NCBI RefSeq assembly: GCF_003293745.1
Contig: NZ_PTLZ01000001.1
Location: 248,001 to 312,000, forward strand
Source of the DNA: Herminiimonas fonticola
GTDB taxonomy: Bacteria > Pseudomonadota > Gammaproteobacteria > Burkholderiales > Burkholderiaceae_D
Reading direction: 5' to 3'
DNA: 64,000 bases
Shown piece by piece: positions 54,398 to 61,844 of this stretch; positions within the stretch are counted from its first letter, which is position 1; each line of letters starts with the position of its first letter. The notes beneath the pieces are model-generated. The model was not told where the DNA came from. It searched no databases and saw only the letters and a list, made by a program, of their open reading frames with translations. The translations under genes were made by a program, and so were the position numbers.

Positions 54398-55552
54398 ATG
54401 AGTAGTCAGCAAAACCATATCGCTCACCTTGATATGGACGCCTTTTACGCTTCCGTCGAATTGCTGCGTTATCCCGAATTGCGCGGTCAGGCAGTCGTGA
54501 TAGGCGCAGGTGCTGCGCATCAACCAGTATTGCAGGCTGATGGCACGCGCAGTTATTCACGCTTGCGCGACTATGCTGGACGTGGTGTGGTCACGACCTC
54601 GACGTATGAAGCCCGTGCGCTGGGAGTGTTTTCTGCGATGGGACTCATGAAGGCGGCGAAGCTGGCACCGGATGCGATTCTGTTGCCGACAGACTTCACT
54701 GCATATCGCCATTATTCAAAATTGTTCAAGGCGGCTGTCAGCGCGATTGCGCCGAAGATGGAAGATCGCGGCATCGATGAAATTTATCTGGATCTAAAGG
54801 ACCAGACTGACGATATTGCCATCGTTGCACAACGCATCAAGGACGCGGTCGTTGCTGCGACGGGTTTGTCCTGTTCGATAGGCGTGGCACCGAATAAATT
54901 GCTGGCGAAGATATGTTCGGATCTGGAAAAGCCGAATGGTTTGACGATACTTGCCGCCGCCGATATTCCTTCGCGCATCTGGCCACTGTTGGTGAAGAAG
55001 ATCAATGGCATAGGTCCCAAGTCAGCCGAGAAGCTGGCGGTACTTGGCATACTGACGATAGAACAATTAGCGATGTGTGACCCTGCTGTGCTGCAAGCGA
55101 ATTTCGGCCGTGTCTACAGCGCATGGCTAATGCGTGTTGCGCAAGGCATCGATGAGCGTGAAGTTGCTACACGCTCCGAGCCCAAGTCCATCAGTCGTGA
55201 ATCGACATTAGAGCGCGACCTGCACGCAAAACTGGACCGCAACGAATTGAGCGCCTTGTTTACACATTTGTGTGAACGCGTGGCGGATGATCTGGTGCGC
55301 AAGGATTATCTGGGTCGCACCGTCGGTATCAAGTTGCGCTATGCCGATTTCAGTACGGTGACGCGCGATCTGACCTTGCCCGATCCAACCAATAATGCGC
55401 AAGCGATACGCCAGGCTGCCGGTGAGTGCCTGCGCCGTGTGCCGCTGGACAAGCGTTTGCGTCTGCTTGGTGTGCGGATTACTTCTTTATCAAAGCCAGG
55501 GGGAGTACTGCCGACAATTGCCGAACAGGGTGAGCTGTTCGCTGCGCAGTAG
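54398..55552 (+). CDS. dinB: DNA polymerase IV DinB
   Basis: Y-family translesion polymerase, 384 residues. Start chosen at 54398 because the frame's earlier ATG at 54356 begins 2 bp after the LexA box, within the probable promoter. Seen: catalytic HLDMDAFYASVE (first Asp), DRGIDEIYLDL with the second Asp-Glu pair, steric-gate region, STYEARALGVFSAMGL, helix-hairpin-helix INGIGPKSAEKLAVLG and the little-finger domain. An insertion of about 17 residues (HQPVLQADGTRSYSRLR) is present between strands near residue 45, as in other betaproteobacterial DinB. C-terminal end QGELFAAQ resembles a beta-clamp-binding motif. Confidence 0.95.
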   Translation: MSSQQNHIAHLDMDAFYASVELLRYPELRGQAVVIGAGAAHQPVLQADGTRSYSRLRDYAGRGVVTTSTYEARALGVFSAMGLMKAAKLAPDAILLPTDFTAYRHYSKLFKAAVSAIAPKMEDRGIDEIYLDLKDQTDDIAIVAQRIKDAVVAATGLSCSIGVAPNKLLAKICSDLEKPNGLTILAAADIPSRIWPLLVKKINGIGPKSAEKLAVLGILTIEQLAMCDPAVLQANFGRVYSAWLMRVAQGIDEREVATRSEPKSISRESTLERDLHAKLDRNELSALFTHLCERVADDLVRKDYLGRTVGIKLRYADFSTVTRDLTLPDPTNNAQAIRQAAGECLRRVPLDKRLRLLGVRITSLSKPGGVLPTIAEQGELFAAQ

Positions 55553-55644
55553 ATTTGATGTGAGTGGTTTATCTCGCCCGGGATGGCGAGATTGGACTAG
55601 CTGCAAATAGGATCATCGAATTTGCAGCCATAGTCTGGCCAAAT

Positions 55645-56331
55645 TTATTCTTCGGTCTTTTCGGTGGTGTCTTGCTTGCCGTAAAACTGTACGCCCATCG
55701 CAATTCGCTCACGACCGCTTTCACGTCGGTGTTTGTTCGTATCGCGGAGTGAATACACGCAGCCGCAATATTCCTGTTGATAGAAATTCTCGCGTTTGGA
55801 GATTTCGATCATGCGTGCAGAGCCGCCTTTTTTGCGCCAGTTGTATTCCCAGTACAGCATGTCCGGATATTTCGCCGCTGCGCGCACGCCGCAGTCGTTG
55901 ATCTGGTTCATATCCTTCCAGCGCGAAATTCCGAGCGAACTTGAAATCACAGGGAAGCCGTGTTCATGCGCATACAAGGCAGTGCGTTCAAAGCGCATGT
56001 CGAAACACATCGTGCAACGCACGCCGCGCTCTGGTTCGTTCTCCATCCCTTTGGCGCGCTCGAACCAGTTGTCGGTATCGTAATCGGCATCAATGAATTC
56101 AATATTGTGCTTTTCCGCAAAACGAATGTTCTCTTCCTTGCGCAACAGATATTCTTTTTCCGGATGGATGTTCGGGTTGTAAAAGAAAATCGCGTAATCG
56201 ATACCGGAAGCCAGCATCGCTTCCATCACTTCGCCAGAACACGGCGCGCAGCAGGAGTGCAGCAGAACCTTGCCGGGTTTGCTCGGGAGTGGAATGGGTT
56301 CGCGTTTGAAGTCGGGTGCGGAATCGGTCAT
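55645..56331 (-). CDS. queH: Epoxyqueuosine reductase QueH
   Basis: Non-cobalamin epoxyqueuosine reductase for the last step of queuosine tRNA modification (DUF208 family), 228 residues. Seen: [18 protein letters not shown] with the vicinal cysteines, [31 protein letters not shown] and [13 protein letters not shown], the Cys/Asp set that binds the [4Fe-4S] and adjacent metal. The C-terminal tail after about residue 200 is polar and probably disordered. Other queuosine genes are not in the window. Confidence 0.93.
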   Translation of the reverse strand: MTDSAPDFKREPIPLPSKPGKVLLHSCCAPCSGEVMEAMLASGIDYAIFFYNPNIHPEKEYLLRKEENIRFAEKHNIEFIDADYDTDNWFERAKGMENEPERGVRCTMCFDMRFERTALYAHEHGFPVISSSLGISRWKDMNQINDCGVRAAAKYPDMLYWEYNWRKKGGSARMIEISKRENFYQQEYCGCVYSLRDTNKHRRESGRERIAMGVQFYGKQDTTEKTEE

Positions 56332-56444
56332 GGTGCTTTCTCGTTTGCGGGCGCTATGGTCGTCAGGCCAGCATCAAAACGAGCCTTGAAATTGCTCAGA
56401 TGCGTATGGTACCAGATGCGGAAAAACGGAATATTGTAAAGTCC

Positions 56445-56545
56445 GTGGACGGGACTCGTCTACGTTCCGCAGGCCGCCGATTCGCTTGCAAGCGAATCGC
56501 TTCGAGTCCCGCCGTGAGTCGCGCAGGCGGCTCACTCCACTCCGC
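56445..56545. repeat. tRNA-Asp-derived inverted-repeat remnant with 20-bp palindrome
   Basis: GTGGACGGGACTCG at 56445-56458 is identical to 56622-56635 in tRNA-Asp. Its inverted counterpart CGAGTCCCG is at 56503-56511 and CCACTCCGC, matching the tRNA 3' end, at 56537-56545 in opposite sense. Between them GATTCGCTTGCAAGCGAATC (56479-56498) is a perfect palindrome. Confidence 0.6.
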
Positions 56546-56581
56546 AAAGTGAATGCCGTGCCGGCATTTTGATCTGGAAAA

Positions 56582-56609
56582 GAAAAATGCCCGCTTGCGC
56601 GGGCATTTT
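56582..56609 (-). terminator. Terminator of the tRNA-Val/tRNA-Asp transcript
   Basis: On the minus strand AATGCCCGC / GCGGGCATT form a 9-bp stem with a 4-base loop, followed by TTTTCT; just downstream of tRNA-Asp. Confidence 0.85.
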
Positions 56610-56614
56610 GTATT

Positions 56615-56691
56615 TGGCGGAGTGGACGGGACTCGAACCCGCGACCCCCGGCGTGACAGGCCGGTATTCTAACCAACTGAACTACCACTCC
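56615..56691 (-). tRNA. tRNA-Asp (GUC)
   Basis: 77-nt cloverleaf on the minus strand with acceptor GGAGTGG / CCACTCC, discriminator G, encoded CCA, T-loop GGTTCGAGTC and anticodon GTC in CCTGTCAC. Follows tRNA-Val in the same transcript and ends in a terminator. Confidence 0.96.
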
Positions 56692-56728
56692 ATACTACTA
56701 AACTGACTCAGAACTGCGTTTGACTGAT

Positions 56729-56804
56729 TGGTGGGTGCTGACGGGGTCGAACCGCCGACCTACGCCTTGTAAGGGCGCCGCTCTACCAACTGAGCTAAGC
56801 ACCC
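56729..56804 (-). tRNA. tRNA-Val (UAC)
   Basis: 76-nt cloverleaf on the minus strand with acceptor GGGTGCT / AGCACCC, discriminator A, encoded CCA, D-loop GCTCAGTTGGTAGAGC, anticodon TAC in the loop CTTACAA and T-loop GGTTCGACCC. First gene of a two-tRNA transcript. Confidence 0.96.
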
Positions 56805-56866
56805 GCGTAATACCGCTTACTCAGTCAAACATTTGTTGTTGTCGACAACATGTCTGAAGGGGCCGA

Positions 56867-56895
56867 AGTATAGAGCATATTAAAAAATTTGTCAC
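56867..56895 (-). promoter_or_regulatory. Promoter of the tRNA-Val/tRNA-Asp transcript
   Basis: On the minus strand GTGACA (56895-56890) and TATACT (56872-56867) are separated by 17 bp and lie about 60 bp upstream of tRNA-Val. A GC-rich CGGCCCC discriminator-like run follows the -10, a feature of stringently controlled stable-RNA promoters. Confidence 0.65.
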
Positions 56896-57117
56896 CACTG
56901 TTTGTGGAATCTTTTCTGATTATCCAAATTTATTGGCGCAACTTCTCTCGAAATACGATGACAAATTGCCAGCTGATCCGCTCCCAACGAGGCCGTATCT
57001 GGCGGTTTATAATGGCCGGCTACTTTCTTCTTCGAGTTTGTTATCAATACATTATTTCGCCGCATTCTTCACGCCATCCTGTTTGAAATCTGCGCTCTGA
57101 TTATTCTGGTTCCCCTG

Positions 57118-57471
57118 ATGTCTTACGGCTTCAATATGGATATGTTCCATTTTGGTGCCTTGGCATTGTTGCTGGCCGTGTGCGCGATGTTGAGCAATAT
57201 GATTTACAACCATTTCTATGAAATGGTCGAGCATCGCTACGGCTGGCGTCGTACGGTTGGAATGCGGGTTTGGCACACCATAGGTTTTGAGGTGTTCTTC
57301 ATGTCGATCGCATTGCCGTTGACGGCATGGTGGCTGAACATCTCGATACTCGATGCGCTGGTACTCGACTTGGTGTTCTCAGCCTTTTTCATGCTGTATG
57401 CGTTTTGCTTCAACTGGGTCTACGACATTGCACGGCATAAACTGGCATTGAAGCGATCCCCGGCAGAATGA
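57118..57471 (+). CDS. PACE-family efflux transporter with defective or unusual 5' end
   Basis: Four-helix inner-membrane efflux protein of the PACE (AceI) family, which exports biguanide and related compounds; native substrates may be short diamines. From the first ATG (57118) 117 residues are encoded. But the frame upstream to 57013 encodes more family sequence, RRILHAILFEICALIILVPL, matching the first PACE helix and its conserved RxxHA-x-FE pattern; the second repeat reads MRVWHTIGFEVFFMSIALPL. No ATG, GTG or TTG exists in that frame after the stop at 57010. So either a non-standard start (ATT, ATC or CTG) is used or a 1-base frameshift separates it from an ATG at 57012. Confidence 0.75.
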   Translation: MSYGFNMDMFHFGALALLLAVCAMLSNMIYNHFYEMVEHRYGWRRTVGMRVWHTIGFEVFFMSIALPLTAWWLNISILDALVLDLVFSAFFMLYAFCFNWVYDIARHKLALKRSPAE

Positions 57472-57499
57472 TTTGCTGAGTCATCTTGCACAAGTTTGA

Positions 57500-58633
57500 T
57501 TACGACGTTTCCATTTCTTCTTCCGGTTCTGTTTTGCCGGCGCGCTCGGGCCGGGGTGTAGCTAACTGAACCTTGGATGTGACATGCAAGGTCGTGGTCG
57601 GGTGGGCGAAGGCGATATCGCGTTGTGCACATGCTTTCATCAACTCCAGATTGATGCGCTGCTGCGTATCCATGTAGACGCTGTATTCGCTGCTCTGCAG
57701 GTAATACACCACTTCAAAATCCAGGCTGCTTTCACCTATGCGCACAAAATGCGCTCTATCAAAACGCGTGACCGAAATCGCGCTGATGATTTTGCGGATG
57801 GCTTGCGTTAATTCGGTAATTTTTTCGCCTGAGGTTTGATGTGTGACGCCAAAGGTGAAGAGCACCCGTCGCTCTGACATGCGTTTGTAATTACGAATGG
57901 CCGACTTCAATAACTCGGCGTTCGAGCGTATCAATTGTTCACCACTGATGCTGCGCAAGCGCGTGGTCTTGATGCCGATATATTCCACCGTCCCCTGCAG
58001 ATCATCGACCACGATGAAGTCACCGACTTCAAACGGTTTATCGAGACCGATGGACAGGGAGGCGAACAGATCACCGAGTATGGTTTGCAGTGCCAATGCA
58101 ATGGCAACACCGCCTATGCCCAAGCTTGCAACGAACGCGGTGATGTTGACGCCGATATTCGCCAAGACGGTCAGCAGAACCGTCAGCATGACGACCAGTC
58201 GCAACAAAAATACCATCGTGGTGGTGGTTGCTCGATTGCGCAGGTCAGAATGCACATCAGGGTCAACCAGCTTCTCCATCCACATATTGATGCCGCGATT
58301 AATCCATATCGCGACTTGAATGCCGATGATGACAACCATGGCTTGCGATAGGCGTTGCTCCAGTTTTACAGGAAGGATCAGCGTCTGCACACCGATCAAG
58401 AGCGCGAATAAAAAATAGAGATATCGTTTGGAGCCGTCGAGTATGCCGAGCATCGCTTCATCAATGCGTCGTTTGGTGAGGCGCGCCAGTACGGACATGC
58501 GTTTCTTTGCAAAACGGACCGCGAGCCGTGTGAGCAGATCAAGAATCAAGTAGCTCAACGATGTCGCGATCAGTGCATATAGCCAGTTTTCCAGTGAAAT
58601 TCCAAATACGAAAAATTCTTGCAGCAAGGCCAT
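57500..58633 (-). CDS. MscS-family mechanosensitive channel
   Basis: Inner-membrane channel of 377 residues that opens on hypo-osmotic shock. Seen: three N-terminal membrane helices, then the pore helix and MscS core FVASLGIGGVAIALALQTIL followed by FASLSIGLDKPFEVGDFIVV and the beta domain with GTVEYIGIKTTRLRS. The C-terminal tail (from about 355) is acidic and Pro-rich. Larger than E. coli MscS (286), closer to YnaI/YbdG-like members. Convergent with the PACE gene. Confidence 0.92.
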   Translation of the reverse strand: MALLQEFFVFGISLENWLYALIATSLSYLILDLLTRLAVRFAKKRMSVLARLTKRRIDEAMLGILDGSKRYLYFLFALLIGVQTLILPVKLEQRLSQAMVVIIGIQVAIWINRGINMWMEKLVDPDVHSDLRNRATTTTMVFLLRLVVMLTVLLTVLANIGVNITAFVASLGIGGVAIALALQTILGDLFASLSIGLDKPFEVGDFIVVDDLQGTVEYIGIKTTRLRSISGEQLIRSNAELLKSAIRNYKRMSERRVLFTFGVTHQTSGEKITELTQAIRKIISAISVTRFDRAHFVRIGESSLDFEVVYYLQSSEYSVYMDTQQRINLELMKACAQRDIAFAHPTTTLHVTSKVQLATPRPERAGKTEPEEEMETS

Positions 58634-58827
58634 TTTCTACTCCCATACAAAAACATACGGCTTGCTTTGATGCATGCCGTTTCCTGTCCTTGTAAAAATA
58701 GAGGGCGGATAAACGCAATAGTTCGCAGACATTTTCTGTGTGGAAATGGAATGAGTGGATTGCAGTTTTAATCCACGGTTTTAAATCGCAACCTTGGTTA
58801 CAATCAGGCATTCTTTTCAAGGCGGGT

Positions 58828-59799
58828 ATGAACACTACTGAATCCGTATCTCCGTTATTCCCGCCATTGCAGCCGTATCGCAGCGGGATGCTGGTTGTCG
58901 ATGATTTGCATACGCTGTATTGGGAAGAGTGTGGCAATCCTGTCGGCGTGCCCGTCCTGTTCTTGCACGGTGGTCCGGGTGGCGGCATTACTCCCATGCA
59001 CAGGCAGTTTTTCGATCCCGCTTATTACCGCATTGTTTTGTTCGATCAACGCGGTTCAGGACAATCCACGCCACTCGGTGAAGTGCGCGATAACACAACA
59101 CCTTTGCTGATCGCAGACATTGAAGCCTTGCGTCGCATGCTTGACGTCAAGCAGTGGCTGGTGTTCGGCGGTTCATGGGGAGCGACCTTGGCACTCGCTT
59201 ATGGACAGGCGCATCCGCAGTCTTGTCTCGGATTTATATTGCGCGGAATCTTTCTGTGTACGCGCGCCGAAATTGATTGGTTCTTGTACGGCATGCGCGT
59301 AACTTTTCCGGAGGCGCATGACGAGTTTATCGCTGCGATTCCAGCAGAAGAGCGGACAGATTTGCTGCGCGCGTATGAGCGCAGATTGTTTGGTAGCGAT
59401 GTTGAGCTGGCGACGCAGACTGCGCGCAACTGGAGTCGCTATGAGGGCAGTTGCCTGTTCTTGCAGCCGCAACCAGAAATAATAGATGTGTTCGGTGATG
59501 ATACGGTTGCACTCGGCATAGGTCGCCTGGAAGCGCATTATTTCCTGCATCAGGGATTCATGGCGGAGGATCAGTTGATACGCGACATCGAGCGCATCCG
59601 CCATTTGCCGGCAGTGATAGTGCAGGGGCGTTATGACGCCGTGTGTCCGCCGATCTCGGCGTATCGATTGCATCAGGCGTGGCCGCAAGCTAAATTGCAT
59701 ATCATAGGCGATGCCGGACATGCCGCAATGGAGCCGGGCACGGCGGCGGCGCTGGTTGCGGCAACTGAACAATTCCGTATGCAACAATTTTTTAACTGA
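58828..59799 (+). CDS. pip: Prolyl aminopeptidase
   Basis: Alpha/beta hydrolase releasing N-terminal proline from peptides. 323 residues from ATG 58828 (AAGGCGGGT upstream); a longer frame adds 30 residues. Seen: VPVLFLHGGPGGGITP, FDQRGSGQSTP, nucleophile FGGSWGATLALAYG, Asp in QGRYDAVCPP and His in GDAGHAAMEPG, a complete triad of the S33 family. Its stop shares the final base with an upstream frame of the next gene. Confidence 0.94.
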   Translation: MNTTESVSPLFPPLQPYRSGMLVVDDLHTLYWEECGNPVGVPVLFLHGGPGGGITPMHRQFFDPAYYRIVLFDQRGSGQSTPLGEVRDNTTPLLIADIEALRRMLDVKQWLVFGGSWGATLALAYGQAHPQSCLGFILRGIFLCTRAEIDWFLYGMRVTFPEAHDEFIAAIPAEERTDLLRAYERRLFGSDVELATQTARNWSRYEGSCLFLQPQPEIIDVFGDDTVALGIGRLEAHYFLHQGFMAEDQLIRDIERIRHLPAVIVQGRYDAVCPPISAYRLHQAWPQAKLHIIGDAGHAAMEPGTAAALVAATEQFRMQQFFN

Positions 59800-59906
59800 T
59801 GCTGATTGCCGACTTGTCTGTATCGTCGTTTGGCATAAACGATGGCCGGAACCGGAATGTCAGTTCCCGAGTCGAAACATTCCTTTCATATGATTTGAGC
59901 GCACAA

Positions 59907-60368
59907 ATGATAAACAAACGAATCACTATCATGATGCTCTTGCTGGCATTGGCAGGATGTGGCGGCAGGGAAGGGCTGGAGCGAACCGAGACAGAAACCA
60001 CTGCAGACGGCACTTCGAAAGCCGATTCGGTTGGCGAGTACAAGATGGCGTTGGCGAATCGCATCGTGCAAGTCAATTCCACCAAGGTCTATGTGGGTCG
60101 GCCGCAAGCGCTGTTGCGTTCTGTCGTGGTGGTGAAGTATGTAGTCGATGCCAACGGCGGTTTGGTACGCAGCGAAATCCTGCGCTCCAATCGTGATCGG
60201 ACAACCGAGACAACCGCGTTGACCAGCTTGCGTAGCACGGCGCCGTTTCCAAAACCTGCAGCGTCTTTGTTGAAACACGGACGTGTTGAGTTGATGGAAA
60301 CCTGGCTATTCAATAACGATGGTCGTTTCCAGCTGCGCACGATTGCCGAACCGCAAATGAATGAATAA
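59907..60368 (+). CDS. Lipoprotein with TonB-C-terminal-like domain
   Basis: 153-residue lipoprotein from ATG 59907. Seen: signal peptide with lipobox LALAGC (Cys about 18), then a charged linker and a domain with VVVKYVVDANGGLVRSEILR, and FPKPAAS, which resembles the C-terminal fold of TonB and the energy-transducer TonB_C family. Lacking a membrane anchor like TonB, it may bind periplasmic partners. No TonB function is claimed; the receptors in the window need a TonB from elsewhere. Confidence 0.75.
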   Translation: MINKRITIMMLLLALAGCGGREGLERTETETTADGTSKADSVGEYKMALANRIVQVNSTKVYVGRPQALLRSVVVVKYVVDANGGLVRSEILRSNRDRTTETTALTSLRSTAPFPKPAASLLKHGRVELMETWLFNNDGRFQLRTIAEPQMNE

Positions 60369-60450
60369 ACTGTTTGCTTGCCAGGAGCGCAAGCGCATCG
60401 GCATGCGTTCTATTCAATAAATACAAAATGCGAAAGCAAGAGAGCGCGCA

Positions 60451-61227
60451 ATGAGTTTAAGCTGGGTCATCAATGCCGCCATAGGCGCATTGTTATTGCC
60501 GCCACTGAATCTGATTTTGGTGTGTGGCTTGGGTTTGTGGATGCGACGTCGCTGGCCGCGATTTGGTTTGGGTTTGTCCATAACCGCATTGCTCGTGTTG
60601 ATCGTCATCAGCACGCGTTTCGGTGCCTCTTTGTTTGTCACCCCGCTGGAACAATCGAACTCCCCTTTGCTGTCGGCAAAAGATGTCGGTGCACAGGCGA
60701 TTGTCGTATTGGGTGGAAGTCGTATTAGTCGCGCACCAGAATATGCAGGGCTGGATATTCCCAGTTCGCCCACGCTGCAACGATTGCGATATGCAGCAAA
60801 ACTGCAAAGAGAAATAGGATTGCCCATACTGGCAACAGGTGGCGCGCCGGATGGCGCTGCAGAATCAGAAGCGGCAATCATGGCGCGCGTATTGCGGGAC
60901 GATTTTTCTGTACCTGTGAAATGGATAGAAGGCGCGTCGAATAATACCGCCGAGAACGCACAGTTTTCCTATCGCATATTGAATGCCGCCGGCGTACATC
61001 GCATTCTTTTGGTCACGGATGCGCTGCATATGCAGCGGGCGAAGCTTGTATTCGAACAAATGGGTCTTGAAGTAATTCCTGCTCCGACTATTTTTGTTAC
61101 TGCGATGCGGCCAACGGCTACAGATTTTTTGCCAAACGCACACTGGCTGCAAAAATCGTCTTATGCCATGCACGAGTGGCTGGGACTCGCGTGGTACGCC
61201 TTGCGCCATCGTAATTTGACTAATTGA
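60451..61227 (+). CDS. YdcF/ElyC-type DUF218 membrane protein
   Basis: 258-residue membrane protein with two N-terminal helices (about 8-28 and 36-58) and a periplasmic DUF218 domain. Seen: DVGAQAIVVLGGSRISRAPE, ILATGGAPDGAAESEAAIMA, WIEGASNNTAENAQFS and LLVTDALHMQRAKLVF. Family members such as ElyC affect peptidoglycan or enterobacterial common antigen precursor lipid use; the catalytic chemistry is unproven. Confidence 0.9.
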   Translation: MSLSWVINAAIGALLLPPLNLILVCGLGLWMRRRWPRFGLGLSITALLVLIVISTRFGASLFVTPLEQSNSPLLSAKDVGAQAIVVLGGSRISRAPEYAGLDIPSSPTLQRLRYAAKLQREIGLPILATGGAPDGAAESEAAIMARVLRDDFSVPVKWIEGASNNTAENAQFSYRILNAAGVHRILLVTDALHMQRAKLVFEQMGLEVIPAPTIFVTAMRPTATDFLPNAHWLQKSSYAMHEWLGLAWYALRHRNLTN

Positions 61228-61302
61228 TGCAGCACGTCTTGATCAATCTGCTTAAAATGAAGGGCCTGATCGTTTGATCATTACTATTTTTTAGGACGCA
61301 GC

Positions 61303-61788
61303 ATGACTTTGATCGATAGCAAACGTCCTTCCAAGCTTTATTATTTTTCTGAACGCAGCAGTCTTGAGCGCTCTTTGTCGCTAGGCGAATTTCGTTTGAG
61401 CCCGCCGGCCTCTGATCTGACTACGCACGGTGCCAATCCCGGTCATTATCTTGTGCTGGGCTTGATGCAAAGTTGGGACGGCACCTTATTCGATACCACG
61501 CTAAACGTTGATTCTTATCTGGTCGTGCACGATGCGGAAGAATTTGGCGAACGTCTGCATAAGGCGGTGCAAAAAACGCTGCCGAACTGGGCGGGGATTG
61601 ATGCGGCAATTTCATACGGTGCACCTAGCCCTTTGGGTAAGGTTTTTTCAAAAGCGAAGAGTCACGTCAAGGAAAATGAATGGCGTTTTGCCTGGCGCCC
61701 TATGCATGCCGGTGCATCAGTACATCCGGTCGTGATTAAAATCGGCAGCATTGAAGATATCGCCGAGCTGCATAGTCGCAACGACTGA
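61303..61788 (+). CDS. Hypothetical protein
   Basis: 161-residue soluble protein not confidently assigned. Seen: N-terminal KLYYFSERSSLERSLSLGEF, LVLGLMQSWDGTLFDTTLNV and C-terminal KENEWRFAWRP. The order Lys-x-Tyr-(Y/F), a short Leu/Ser helix and a late (E)-x-E-W-R motif is reminiscent of DUF2971-type proteins, but likeness is too weak to call. Preceded by an inverted TGATCA pair and an AGGACGCAGC ribosome site. Confidence 0.7.
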   Translation: MTLIDSKRPSKLYYFSERSSLERSLSLGEFRLSPPASDLTTHGANPGHYLVLGLMQSWDGTLFDTTLNVDSYLVVHDAEEFGERLHKAVQKTLPNWAGIDAAISYGAPSPLGKVFSKAKSHVKENEWRFAWRPMHAGASVHPVVIKIGSIEDIAELHSRND

Positions 61789-61844
61789 TCGCAGCATGAC
61801 GCGGATCTGTCCCGCAAGCCAATTGATTTTCTAAAGTGAAAATA

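Noticed and set aside
55395-55752. Two overlapping short plus-strand frames after dinB
   Set aside because: They overlap the dinB and queH coding ends and show no protein character.
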